A DNA stretch of 64,000 bases from positions 5,099,469-5,163,468 of the forward strand of contig OZ038453.1 of the NCBI GenBank assembly GCA_964036195.1, read 5' to 3'. The notes under the pieces were generated by a model that saw only the letters and a list, made by a program, of their open reading frames with translations, searched no databases and was not told where the DNA came from. Shown here piece by piece: positions 9,572 through 19,179 of this stretch; the first letter of the stretch is position 1, and every line of letters begins with the position of its first letter. Both the position numbers and the translations under genes were made by a program. Origin of the DNA: Sphaerolaimus hirsutus. Lineage: Eukaryota > Nematoda > Chromadorea > Monhysterida > Sphaerolaimidae.

Positions 9572-12319
9572 ATCATCATATGTGGAGAAATTTTTCTTTG
9601 ATATTTTTCGCATGAATTCTGATTGCTCTGCCTTTGATTTTGGCCGCCCAATTTTCAGCCTGTTTGTTCTACTCTCATAGCAGTAGTTTAACTTCACCAA
9701 AATAGCATTGTGATCTGATTGTATACTACTATATTCGCCTATTTCGTCGATAAAACCGGATGATAGCAAGTTTCGATTGTTTGCTAGACACAAATCAATA
9801 ATTGACTGTGCATTTTTCCTTTTAAACGTCCATAACCCCTGCATGTCAGGATTCAGTAGATGCAGTCCGCTCGTCTGAATAAAGTCCCTCACTAAGCGCC
9901 CATTTTCATTTATTATTGGATCATTTAGTGGTATACCAATGACATCAGAGCCTATGTGACCGTTGAAGTCACCCACTACAATCACATCTTCGTTGTTGCT
10001 TGAGTATTTATTACCAGAATCTGTTATGTATTGTAGAATATTTTTATTTAGTTCACGAATCCTTTCTGATTTTTTATATTTTGTGTTATTTTCTAAGTAT
10101 GCAACTATCACATTCAAGTTGTTACGTTGTTTGCTGTGGGAGCGCCTAACCCCCTGCGAGACACTTCTGTTATGATCATACATAATTTTTATATTCAATA
10201 CATTTTTGCTCACATTGTCACTAATCCTGTTTAGTGTGTACTTCATTCCCTTTCGAATATAAATTGAAATACCACCGGTACCTTCCAGCCCTTTAAATGT
10301 ATTTACGGAAGAGTACCCACCAATTTTGGACACATCACCACGGTCAGCATGCTGTGTTTCAGTGAAACATAGTATATCTGCTCCTGTTTTCATAATCGTT
10401 TCCAACAGCACCATCGATTGTTTGTTTAAACATCTCACATTTTGATAGAACAAAGTTAACGCAAGATGTTCGAGGAATGAATATGCACCCGGAATATCAA
10501 CCCCTGTGGTTGCTTTTGTACCAGGTATAATCCACAGAAGAGAAAGTGAGATCATCCAGATTTTTTGTTGAAGTGAAACATTTCTAAGAGTCGTTTGCAC
10601 GGAGAAAAGTTTTTGGGCACAAGCCAGACCAGCAAACATTGATGCAAAAAATCCTATATCATTGTAGGTATAATTTTCCAGAAATAAGTATGTCAAAGCC
10701 AGGTTAAATAGGAATGAATTACATGAATTAGTGCTGCCCAAACTATACAGGCGCACATTCACTGTTTTAAAGTCATTTAAAGTTTGCACTCTATACCTCC
10801 ACGCTTTTATGTCAAACATTTGTGAGATATGGGTGAGCGTGGCAGAAATTTGTGAAACCGCCATACGTACAACTACCATAATGTTGGCAGCCCCCACAAT
10901 GTTGTGCATGGCCGAGAATGGATTCACCAGAGATATTAAACGCAGTATATATAAGAAAAAGTGGTTTTTTATTCCAGTAAAACCATCGCAAAATATGTAC
11001 CACAAAGAAACCGCAAAATTTAAATACTCTAGACAATTTCGCAAAAAGGTTGGCTCCCAGAAAAATATCAAAGTAAATATCATGAAGTACAAAGTCACCA
11101 TGAAGTATAAAATCGCAGCTCCCACTTGTAAACGTGGAAAGAACGATATGTCCTTGTAGTCGGGTTGGTCAGATACGTAGACATCAGATTGAGAAAAAAT
11201 CCCATTGTTTACTACCGGTATAACCGGCATCAATGTGCCGTCGAAGATTCTTTTCGAACTTTTTTTAAAGTTGAGCGGTCTTCTGTGAATCTTTTCCAAC
11301 CCGTCGATAGAGCAGATGGCGCAACTAAATTTTTTGATAAAAATAGAAACCGCGCTGTCAATATGTATGAAAACAGAGCAAACGCATTGCGAGGCAAATG
11401 TAAATGTTAAACCAATCAAAAGAATTATGTAAGTAATGTACCGAATTAAACCCGTGTCATTTGAATATATATCCACGTTGTCTATTTTTGCGGGAGACAT
11501 TTGTGAACCACGTGATTTCCATCGTAACTCCGCACTCATGCTCATATGACTGGGTATGAATTCAGAAACAGAAGAATTAATACAAATCTCCAAAATATCA
11601 TAAGCATCAAAAGTACAGTGTGACACAGTAAACATGCTATCTTGGATTTTCACTATGCATTTTTTAGCCAATACATTCACCATTTGTACCGTTTTTCGAT
11701 GTTTGCTTAGACTTCTAAGTATTATTTCACAATAAAAGCGCAGAAAGTTTTGAAAATGCTCATGTGAGAATCCGTTCGTTTGTTTTTGGTACATACATGT
11801 ATATGGCATTCGAGCAATCACATCATGTAAATCTAAGCAGAAATCATGCATTTTCGAACATATCGCCAGATTAATCGACTGCACCATTCTAACGTAATCT
11901 GTAAAAGTGCAGTGTATATTGTGTAGGTATATATCAACATGCGTATTTTGGGGCATTTCAGGGGGAGCAACTTTACATAGTAACCGCAAAGTGTTTCCGT
12001 AGGAACACATCAAAGGGTAACCCCCCAACCAACATGCCAATCTAGCCATGTCCACAGCATGCGATACTTTTACCGAGCCAGCATGCCAACTCGCTCCACC
12101 TGAGTGTATATCGGCATATTTATGTGACATAAGGTGACAGGTTGTATTTATTTCAGATTTTATCAATTGTATTTCAGATTTTATTTCAGTTTTTATGGGA
12201 AATATATTAAAATGTAAATTTAGGGATAGTTTGGGTACAATTTCAAAGTGTAGCGTACCTTTTACAGATTTAAAGAACACAGCGCGCCATACTAACTCTG
12301 GGCCGACGCGCCAACCCAC
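9569..12319 (-). CDS. LINE ORF: hydrophobic region plus AP endonuclease (N-terminal part)
   Basis: A 916-codon frame. Residues about 615-890 are an exonuclease-endonuclease-phosphatase domain of LINE type: QNVRCLNK, CFTETQ, GGISIYIRKG, VIVVGDFNGHIG, IIDLCLANN and QSDHNAILV supply the Asn, Glu, Asp-Asn, Asp and Ser-Asp-His positions of the active site. This domain nicks target DNA to prime reverse transcription. Upstream, residues about 290-610 contain several strongly hydrophobic stretches (ILYFMVTLYFMIFTLIFFW, IWMISLSLLWIIPG) not usual for LINEs. The frame ends at a TAG formed by the first bases of the hAT-like insertion, so the natural frame continued into the reverse transcriptase. Confidence 0.85.
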   Translation of the reverse strand: MGWRVGPELVWRAVFFKSVKGTLHFEIVPKLSLNLHFNIFPIKTEIKSEIQLIKSEINTTCHLMSHKYADIHSGGASWHAGSVKVSHAVDMARLACWLGGYPLMCSYGNTLRLLCKVAPPEMPQNTHVDIYLHNIHCTFTDYVRMVQSINLAICSKMHDFCLDLHDVIARMPYTCMYQKQTNGFSHEHFQNFLRFYCEIILRSLSKHRKTVQMVNVLAKKCIVKIQDSMFTVSHCTFDAYDILEICINSSVSEFIPSHMSMSAELRWKSRGSQMSPAKIDNVDIYSNDTGLIRYITYIILLIGLTFTFASQCVCSVFIHIDSAVSIFIKKFSCAICSIDGLEKIHRRPLNFKKSSKRIFDGTLMPVIPVVNNGIFSQSDVYVSDQPDYKDISFFPRLQVGAAILYFMVTLYFMIFTLIFFWEPTFLRNCLEYLNFAVSLWYIFCDGFTGIKNHFFLYILRLISLVNPFSAMHNIVGAANIMVVVRMAVSQISATLTHISQMFDIKAWRYRVQTLNDFKTVNVRLYSLGSTNSCNSFLFNLALTYLFLENYTYNDIGFFASMFAGLACAQKLFSVQTTLRNVSLQQKIWMISLSLLWIIPGTKATTGVDIPGAYSFLEHLALTLFYQNVRCLNKQSMVLLETIMKTGADILCFTETQHADRGDVSKIGGYSSVNTFKGLEGTGGISIYIRKGMKYTLNRISDNVSKNVLNIKIMYDHNRSVSQGVRRSHSKQRNNLNVIVAYLENNTKYKKSERIRELNKNILQYITDSGNKYSSNNEDVIVVGDFNGHIGSDVIGIPLNDPIINENGRLVRDFIQTSGLHLLNPDMQGLWTFKRKNAQSIIDLCLANNRNLLSSGFIDEIGEYSSIQSDHNAILVKLNYCYESRTNRLKIGRPKSKAEQSEFMRKISKKNFSTYDD

Positions 12320-12328
12320 GCCATGAAG

Positions 12329-12643
12329 TTAGCTGCACTGTAGTATATTTATTGTGATTTTTACAAATGTTGAAAAATGTCTCACGAACAAAATTTTGAA
12401 ATTTGATCCATTTCCACGCTTTAATATCGAACTACAGTATGGGGTATATTTCCAAAAACTAGCTTGAAAATCTACATAAAAAACCCTTTTACGCGACCGC
12501 ATCGCTTTACATATGCATCGCAGATCAATTGAAGGTATACTAGCCGGCGATTTTAGGGGGAAAATTGACCACATTTCACATGGCATCTGCACATAGTCTC
12601 CTGATGCTAACTCCCAAAGAAACCCCCCAAACCAACATGTCAA
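12329..12643 (-). other. Short open stretch between LINE ORF3 and the endonuclease frame
   Basis: A 104-codon stretch in the same frame as its neighbours, with a stop on each side. DNA motifs such as tggcgcg, ggcatgctg and ttggtttggggggtt recur here and at 12000-12120 and 12650-12740, suggesting a diverged tandem repeat. I do not claim a protein. Confidence 0.35.
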
Positions 12644-12652
12644 AAAAGTTAC

Positions 12653-13621
12653 CTATTCAGCATGCCGCACATTTAATTTTGCGAGTTTACAAAACCAGGC
12701 ATGCCATATTAGTCCACCTTCAGCGCGCCAGCCACCGCCAAAAAGAAAGCTGCGCAATTTATTTGTCATTGTTTGAATAGCTAAAATTTCCATGGATCGT
12801 GCCAAAGTATGTGCCCCATTTTCCACAACGGGTAATATGTATTCCGTCATCAGATTTTTGAAATTTGATCTATTTTCGTGATTAAATATTGAAATATTGA
12901 GGCTAGTAGGCTTATATATATATAGTACTTTGGTACATAAAAACTTATATGGGAACCCGAGAAAGATGTCATGAGTTCTTGGCAAGTTGCCAGTAGCAAC
13001 ATAGAAACATACGTCCCCTCTAGCAAACCTCAAGATTTCGAAAAGAAGTTGGTAATGGAGTGTTGATCGCCAGCCCGTTTTTTTTTCATTTCCGCGCACC
13101 GCTCTGCGCGCCGCTTTCTCGTGGCCGCAACCTAAAATTATAAATTGTTTGAATGTTAATGTTACTACGTAAGAATTCAGACATTTATGAGAGTGAAAGC
13201 TTGATGAGGCGAAACATCTGTCCCACTCAACCATGCCGTTTGTGGGTAAGCATACCCAATGAAAAATGTAGCGTGGATTTTTGTCATAAAAAAGTAATTT
13301 TTGAAGTAATCTAACGAACATATTTTTTAGGGTCCGGGTGATTAGGTATCCCAGAATTTTCGTCCCAGTCTGAGAATTATGTAGCCCATCTCTGGCAATG
13401 GTATTTGTCATTGCCTCAACTGGGCTGTCAAGACCCATAACTCTAAATTTGGTCAGGAAAAAGCTCATAATTGGTAAAATCATCACTCGAGGATGCCGGG
13501 GCTTCAAAAAATCAATCAGTTGCTGCTCTAGATCCAAATAAAAGTAAAAGATTTCCCCGGCAAGTTCTTCACTCCAAATAGAAAAATTGTAGTCGGGCAA
13601 GGAGGGTCCAATGAGGCTCAA
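12653..13621 (-). CDS. LINE ORF3: unidentified protein frame
   Basis: A 322-codon frame starting two bases after the ORF2 stop, in a different frame. I recognise no domain. The first 100 residues look protein-like, with mixed composition and a TIARDGLHNSQTGTK stretch. The part after about residue 200 has Trp- and Gly-rich pieces (GGGWRAEGG) that recur in the following frames and may be translated repeat rather than protein. It shares its frame with the next two open stretches, separated only by single stops. Confidence 0.45.
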   Translation of the reverse strand: MSLIGPSLPDYNFSIWSEELAGEIFYFYLDLEQQLIDFLKPRHPRVMILPIMSFFLTKFRVMGLDSPVEAMTNTIARDGLHNSQTGTKILGYLITRTLKNMFVRLLQKLLFYDKNPRYIFHWVCLPTNGMVEWDRCFASSSFHSHKCLNSYVVTLTFKQFIILGCGHEKAARRAVRGNEKKTGWRSTLHYQLLFEILRFARGDVCFYVATGNLPRTHDIFLGFPYKFLCTKVLYIYKPTSLNISIFNHENRSNFKNLMTEYILPVVENGAHTLARSMEILAIQTMTNKLRSFLFGGGWRAEGGLIWHAWFCKLAKLNVRHAE

Positions 13622-13623
13622 AA

Positions 13624-15786
13624 TTATCCTGCCGTGTGGTTGCAGGTTGAAACTATTGGCACTTCAATTTGAGTCAAAAGTGAGCTAATTGGCACCAGGA
13701 AATTCTCTCGAATGTCAACACCTGCCACTCGCGTTGCTGTGGATAATTCCAGATCTGCACTATCTAATATTGCTCTAATAACAACTGCGTCATATGCTGT
13801 TTTTCTTTCATTGTACTTTAGCGCGGTGCCAATGCAATTTAGACGTTGGCCACAGTAAATGTTGGCCGTCGAATCGATCTGAATTTTCATATTTTCAATC
13901 GAAGCCCGCCGCAAAATTTCAGACTTGACAGCAACGCTAGTGCTGTCGCCCGTCAGGTAGATGGTATAAAAATACTCCATTGGCAGAATTTTTTCAGGGG
14001 GGGGATCATCGATCACTGCAAACATATCTCTCCCATCACTTTCCCTGTACCCCATTTGTGGTCCAAGAGGCGGCAGTATTTTCAGTCTTTTCAGGATGGT
14101 AAGCGGTGCCATCAAAGTATTTCCAAGTGATGGCTCACGCATGAGTTTTTGCTCCGGAAATTTTCCCTTTATAATTGTCATTTTCAAAAATTTCGAAATT
14201 TTTGCCTTGGATTTACTCGTCATGTCGCAAAATTCCGTAAATTCAGGTAGTCTCTGACATGAAACCTCGCGTCGCATGCCCCGAAATTCACTGAGCCCCT
14301 TACGAACCTGTGAGATGATGGGAACCGGTTGACAGTGTTCATTGTTGGTACTGCAACTTGTTGTAGCATCGATATCACTTGCCTGGGGCGGGGCGGCACT
14401 GTTGATCACATTTGTGCAAACCACCTGTTCGGGCGAGTCTGTAAAAAGTATTTCGAATTTGTAGAGAGTCACTTTTCTATCTATCAAACATTTACGTGGC
14501 ACAGTAACAACTATTTTTGGGTTTTTTTTAAAATTCCAATCTTTTTTGCGTGCACTGCACTTGTTCCAAGTCAGTTTCACCGATATGATCGCGTGGTATG
14601 AAGTAAGACCCCCCTGCTCACCAAATTCCATCTCCTCTTCAAAAAATTGACCCTCATCGAAAAGTTCACCCTCACAGGGATCATAGGTTGGCGCCGTCGG
14701 TGTCACCAGGTCTTTTTCAGCTGGGAAGACTTCAGTTTCCGGTTCCGGTTCCCCTCCGGTATTGTCGACATTGACAATTTTCTTGCGTTTGACTATCTTC
14801 ATCAGCTCGTTAATACGAGTGTGTACAGAGTCCCAATCGGCCTCACCTGTGAATTGTAATGAAGTATTTATATGTGATTCTCCATATTTATAGTACCGTA
14901 TACGTATCAATTCAACATAAGTTTTTGAGATGTCATCGGTTGAACGAAATATTCGTTTTTTTTGTAATTTTTCGAGAAGTAGTGTCTGTATCAACTTATT
15001 TAAAAAATTAAAATCAGTAAGGAAATCGGTAGAAAATGCGTCCTCACCACTTGTGACTGCACTGGAGCTCTGCGCCTCTGTGCATAGGTTTTCCGTGTCA
15101 TTATCAAATGAATCATCTCTCTCCGTGGCCGGTTCTGTAGCCCCATCGAATTTTGTCATCATATAGGCACTCTGAATCGGTGTTGCTGAAATGCTGCCGC
15201 GGCCTCTGAAACCACCGAACGCATTGCCGCGACCGTAACCTCTTCCCCGATTTTGCGACCCTCTCGAATAATACCCTGTTTGCTGATTTGACATGGCGGG
15301 CCCACCACGAGTTGGACCTCTGCCACGGCCGCGCCCGCGATTCATCTGAAATGAGCGCCCACCATACATGTTGTTTGTAGTCAGATATACAGAAGCACAG
15401 TGTGTGTATCGATTTGCAATTGTTGGCATACCGCCAAATAATTCAATCACGATATCATTTTCCCATATTTTAACTATTTTGATTACCCATTCACATTTTG
15501 GATAGAAAGTCAAGAATATCTTGTGCTTCTCAAGGTTCCGACGCTTCAGTGCATTCCATAATTTCAAAAGTATTCTAACCCTGTTGGGATTTTGGAGCAT
15601 CACAACGACATTTTTGTTTGTCCCGCTTGGGTCCGTGATTTTCCAGTGCCCCATTTTGTCAAAGTTGTCAAAGGTCCCATATTCTTTCAATGGAACCCAC
15701 TGTCCATCATCATTTCGTTTTTTGTAAGCCCATTTTTCGCTTAATTTGGCGCGCAGCTCCATGAGTGCTTCACCCCAGAGATTCAT
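13624..15786 (-). CDS. LINE ORF2: RGG-rich putative RNA-binding protein
   Basis: A 720-codon frame beginning six codons after the ORF1 stop. Around residues 148-200 it is packed with RGRGRGRG, RGG and RGYGRG motifs typical of RNA-binding proteins. An acidic Glu-rich region follows near residues 345-385, and the C-terminal third has no recognised domain. Three A+T-rich segments inside have GT...AG borders in matching phase (15579-15346, 15047-14847, 14621-14439). The function is inferred from composition: RNA binding in the retrotransposon particle. It could alternatively be the C-terminal part of an ORF1 product if the intervening stop is avoided. Confidence 0.7.
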   Translation of the reverse strand: MNLWGEALMELRAKLSEKWAYKKRNDDGQWVPLKEYGTFDNFDKMGHWKITDPSGTNKNVVVMLQNPNRVRILLKLWNALKRRNLEKHKIFLTFYPKCEWVIKIVKIWENDIVIELFGGMPTIANRYTHCASVYLTTNNMYGGRSFQMNRGRGRGRGPTRGGPAMSNQQTGYYSRGSQNRGRGYGRGNAFGGFRGRGSISATPIQSAYMMTKFDGATEPATERDDSFDNDTENLCTEAQSSSAVTSGEDAFSTDFLTDFNFLNKLIQTLLLEKLQKKRIFRSTDDISKTYVELIRIRYYKYGESHINTSLQFTGEADWDSVHTRINELMKIVKRKKIVNVDNTGGEPEPETEVFPAEKDLVTPTAPTYDPCEGELFDEGQFFEEEMEFGEQGGLTSYHAIISVKLTWNKCSARKKDWNFKKNPKIVVTVPRKCLIDRKVTLYKFEILFTDSPEQVVCTNVINSAAPPQASDIDATTSCSTNNEHCQPVPIISQVRKGLSEFRGMRREVSCQRLPEFTEFCDMTSKSKAKISKFLKMTIIKGKFPEQKLMREPSLGNTLMAPLTILKRLKILPPLGPQMGYRESDGRDMFAVIDDPPPEKILPMEYFYTIYLTGDSTSVAVKSEILRRASIENMKIQIDSTANIYCGQRLNCIGTALKYNERKTAYDAVVIRAILDSADLELSTATRVAGVDIRENFLVPISSLLTQIEVPIVSTCNHTAG

Positions 15787-15804
15787 GAATGGGGCCCTAT
15801 AGTT

Positions 15805-18246
15805 TCATCCAACAGTTGTACTTAAGGCCGCCTGAGTTTTGGGAAATGATGACATAAGTGACAGTATTATCATTATATTAGAAAACCCCATTAGCAATTT
15901 ATAGCCCATGAATGTTTGTTGGTATATTTTGTAGTTTTTTGAAACTTTTTTTTGTGATTGATTTAGAAGATTGGCGGATGGCTTATTCACACTGAAACGT
16001 TTTTGAATAGGTCTAGAATCCGATATTTTTGGTTTTATAAATACCCGGCTCACATTTCCCAAATATTCACCCAAAATAGAGTTTTTTTGCCGACTAACTT
16101 CCGTGGACAATTTATCAGCTCCACATATTAAAGCCCCGCGCCATCCTGAATTTGGGTAAAATCCTGTAGCTCTGATGAATCTCGGGTTGTCAAATATTTT
16201 GCCATCTCTCCTCTCCTTGCCGGTCTGCCATAGCAGTTGCCTGCACAACTTTACATTTTGTGCATTTGTAGTGAATAGAATTTTGTCTAAAATATTACGT
16301 TTTTGCTCGATATTTTTTGCATGGTTGACTTTTACTACGAATTCTAACTGCTTGTCAATTTTCATCTCATACCTCGGTAGTAGATACCCCCAGACCAAAT
16401 CATATGCAACTGACCGAAACTGTGGATTGATCCACAACGCATCCGTCAATACTTTTTTTAGGGCGGTATAGGCTGGGGTGGCTTTGGCCTCCTCAACGCT
16501 GTCGTACAAGACTTCAAACGGATTGCCCGTGGCTGGATTAAACCATGTTCTGGCACTGTTCTGACCCTGCTCAATTTCATGTACCCAAATTCTATGCCAA
16601 GCAGGATTCATTCTTCCCACAAAGTCATAATATTTCTGGTCAAATGTCACGCCATTGTGTTTTACAAAATAGGGCTTGCATGCAAATACACCGTTTTCTA
16701 ACTCAATGCAGCCCGTGGCCTTGGCTTCGGCCTGCATTAGGGGATTGAGACTAGATATGTATCGAGTCATTTCAAGATATATTGTAAAAATAAACTTAAA
16801 TATAAATATGATTCCATGTAAAAGTTTTTCACTTCTATGGTGTATACCAATAGAAAAAATTAATAAATCAGTGGATACAGTTCTCATATTCATTTTATCA
16901 ACCCCATATTCGAGTATCTTAACGCGACAAATATTAATGTTGAAACTAGCCATCATGAGACCCAGCGCGATGCACGGGAACATCTGCCCATCGAAATTCA
17001 CACCCCACGGAAACATAGGACTCAACGGGTCTGTCGGGTCAAGCAGTGACACCACAATGTCGCTGTCTGCCGCCCTTCCACGAAAATCGACTGGGATGCC
17101 TTTCACAATCTTGTTCGGTGGCTGGAAGTTGTGTTTGATATTGGCTAAATTTAACTTGTAAATCACCCATCTATATATTTTTATATATATAGAGCGTTTA
17201 TTGGCACATAGATATCGCAATGTTTTACGAATATCTAATGTCAGAGTTCTACAATTCTCTAAAGCAGTAGATTCGAGTCTAGTTATGCATCGAGTGCTGA
17301 CGCCTAAGCCAACCTTAGATACATCTGGCTCTGATGATTTCTGTTTTTTGGCAGGTTTTGTTTCCTGTTCATTTTCTTCTGTCGGTTTTCGCTTCAGACT
17401 CGATGACAACGTAGAGCTGGCGGCCACTGACGCATAGCTGGACATTTTTCCCTCAATTGTGGCAACCTGGTCCTTTAGATCCAAAAACGCTGCATGTATT
17501 TCATCTCGCTTGCACGTGGCCTGTAATTGTAAACATACATACAAACTGTGAGATAATCGACACATTGGCAATTTTACAAGATTATATTTATAGATTATCA
17601 GTATTCTACCAAATTTCAGTCGATGGGACATCTCAACTGATAAATTATCAGTTGTTTTTTTACTATTTATTCGTATATTTTGACTCTGCCCCGCTATTTC
17701 ATGCGCATGAGAATGCATGGTTTCAGTGAATCGTCTAAACTTTTTTGCAGACCTATTTAGAAAAACCCCATTAACCTTCTTTTCGTAGTCTGTGACTTTG
17801 TCATCTAGGTTGATGGTATCATCCATCAACATCGTGATATCCCCCTCAATTGCAGTTATTTTGTCGCCCAGAGACCCCATCTCGTCCTTCAGGGCACCTG
17901 CCAGCGCCGCCGTGAACACCTCGAACTGCGCATTAAAATGTATACCCATTAAAATGTGTTGAACAGATGGTATATAAACCCCCTTTACAAACATTATACA
18001 AAAACTATTATTATTTAGGAGTTCACTCACTGAATTTTTTTTTTGCATTTTGGGATACATATCAACCACTAGTTTCATACATGAACCTGACATTAGTATC
18101 AAGTGCACCTTTTTATTGACTTTTTTGCACATTACGACAAATAATGTCTGTATACCCTGCCATATATATTTTATCTCTCTAAGGATAAATAATATTGATA
18201 ATTTTCTTACCTTTTGGCTAAAGCGCATCACTTGGCGCTGTTCCAT
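15805..18246 (-). CDS. LINE ORF1: coiled-coil protein with basic linker
   Basis: First in-element ATG at 18246; the frame also extends upstream into flanking DNA to an ATG at 18342, which is probably not used. An N-terminal region with heptad spacing (MGSLGDKITAIEGDITMLMD) looks like the coiled coil of LINE ORF1 proteins. It is followed by a Ser-rich stretch and a basic cluster (KRKPTEENEQETKPAKKQK), then about 400 residues that I do not recognise. LINE ORF1 proteins bind and package the RNA; that role is inferred. The frame contains five A+T-rich segments bounded by GT...AG (see findings). Removing the second joins two stretches of coiled coil. It ends 18 bases before ORF2, in the same frame. 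Confidence 0.75.
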   Translation of the reverse strand: MEQRQVMRFSQKVRKLSILFILREIKYIWQGIQTLFVVMCKKVNKKVHLILMSGSCMKLVVDMYPKMQKKNSVSELLNNNSFCIMFVKGVYIPSVQHILMGIHFNAQFEVFTAALAGALKDEMGSLGDKITAIEGDITMLMDDTINLDDKVTDYEKKVNGVFLNRSAKKFRRFTETMHSHAHEIAGQSQNIRINSKKTTDNLSVEMSHRLKFGRILIIYKYNLVKLPMCRLSHSLYVCLQLQATCKRDEIHAAFLDLKDQVATIEGKMSSYASVAASSTLSSSLKRKPTEENEQETKPAKKQKSSEPDVSKVGLGVSTRCITRLESTALENCRTLTLDIRKTLRYLCANKRSIYIKIYRWVIYKLNLANIKHNFQPPNKIVKGIPVDFRGRAADSDIVVSLLDPTDPLSPMFPWGVNFDGQMFPCIALGLMMASFNINICRVKILEYGVDKMNMRTVSTDLLIFSIGIHHRSEKLLHGIIFIFKFIFTIYLEMTRYISSLNPLMQAEAKATGCIELENGVFACKPYFVKHNGVTFDQKYYDFVGRMNPAWHRIWVHEIEQGQNSARTWFNPATGNPFEVLYDSVEEAKATPAYTALKKVLTDALWINPQFRSVAYDLVWGYLLPRYEMKIDKQLEFVVKVNHAKNIEQKRNILDKILFTTNAQNVKLCRQLLWQTGKERRDGKIFDNPRFIRATGFYPNSGWRGALICGADKLSTEVSRQKNSILGEYLGNVSRVFIKPKISDSRPIQKRFSVNKPSANLLNQSQKKVSKNYKIYQQTFMGYKLLMGFSNIMIILSLMSSFPKTQAALSTTVG

Positions 18247-18411
18247 CAGACAGTAATGTAACAGATTCCCAATCAACAACACGGCCCTGGAGCCACAAGG
18301 GTTTCGTGGAAATACGGTACACTCATTCAGTAAAACATTCATTGGAGACCATCATCCACACTCATTTAAATTGATTTTACAACTATCTTATGTCATCATA
18401 GCACACTGAGC

Positions 18412-19171
18412 CAGAGTTGCGAAAGTGTATTTACACTTACCCGAAATACCCGGGTAAATGGGTATTTTATATTTACACTTACACTTACACTTTCATAAAA
18501 TACCCATACACTTTTTTTACACTTTCCTGGGCAAAATACCCGGGTACAGAAAGTGTATTTTTTTCTTTCAGATGGCCCTGTTTTATGCTTTTGAGAAAGC
18601 ATAAAACAGGGTCATGTACAAAAAATGCATTGAATGTAGAAAATATGGCAAATGTACATACTAGACTTTGATCTGCAACCTTTGAACAGTACTCATGGTA
18701 TTCTACAGTTCATCATACTTTTGTAAAAAAGGACAAGATCAATGAAAATTCACCAGCTGGACACATAGTCAATTTTTGCATTGACATTTGCTGCATGTCC
18801 ATTCTTGCATTTAAACAGTGTGTATTGCATTGCTTAATCAGTAAAATATCAACACTGTAAAACTGCCATTATTAGGAAACTTCATACAACTACAGTATTT
18901 GTTACAGTCTGAAATTTTTCATAAAAGGCTGTAAAATGTGAAATAATGCATGAAAATGATAAATAAATTGATCTAAAGGTGAGAACAGCGGTGTTTTCTA
19001 ATGCTCAACAGTGAGCTCTTTCTAAAAAAATTTTTACAGTTACACTTTTTTTACACTTTCCTAGGTATTTTTAAAATACCTTACACTTTTGGTATCCATA
19101 CTTAAAATTTGGAAAGTGTATTTACACTTACACTTACACTTTCCAAAAATACCGGTATTTTAACAACTCTG
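18412..19171. mobile_element. Non-autonomous hAT-like element, CAGAGTTG ends, TTACACTT array
   Basis: The ends are CAGAGTTGCGAAAGTG and a complement finishing CAACTCTG. The exact 8-bp target duplication is CACTGAGC (18404-18411, 19172-19179). Both sides carry repeated TTTACACTTACACTT and AAATACCCGGGTA motifs around a non-coding core. Copy 2 has the empty site at 60488-60495, so the element arrived after the copies separated. Confidence 0.93.
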
Positions 19172-19179
19172 CACTGAGC

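Larger units (their letters stand above)
6128..18300 (-). mobile_element. Giant non-LTR (LINE) retrotransposon, full length, minus strand
   Basis: The minus strand encodes an AP-type endonuclease followed by a reverse transcriptase and ends in an (AAT)n tail (seen as tttattattatt at 6128-6149). Copy 2 shows the uninterrupted target, a G-run followed by tttcgtgg near 60385, so both edges are known. The length is about 12.17 kb, or about 11.35 kb without the nested hAT-like insertion and its target duplication. Most LINEs are 4-8 kb. The extra length lies upstream of the endonuclease as several large open frames. The clade is not assigned. Confidence 0.9.

Noticed and set aside
8562-9651. Frames rich in GPGPG, RDRDRD or PVPVP
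   Set aside because: Readings of the GGGACC array, not proteins.
13315-13621. A possible ninth intron in LINE ORF3 starting at GTTAGA (13315)
   Set aside because: No acceptor in matching phase was found before the next coding-like stretch.
18247-18342. Upstream ATG of the 845-codon frame at 18342
   Set aside because: It lies in flanking DNA outside the LINE, so the start at 18246 is preferred.
14821-18342. The LINE upstream frames considered as a host gene in which a LINE inserted
   Set aside because: Copy 2 lacks the entire 6128-18300 segment at a clean junction, so the frames arrived with the LINE.
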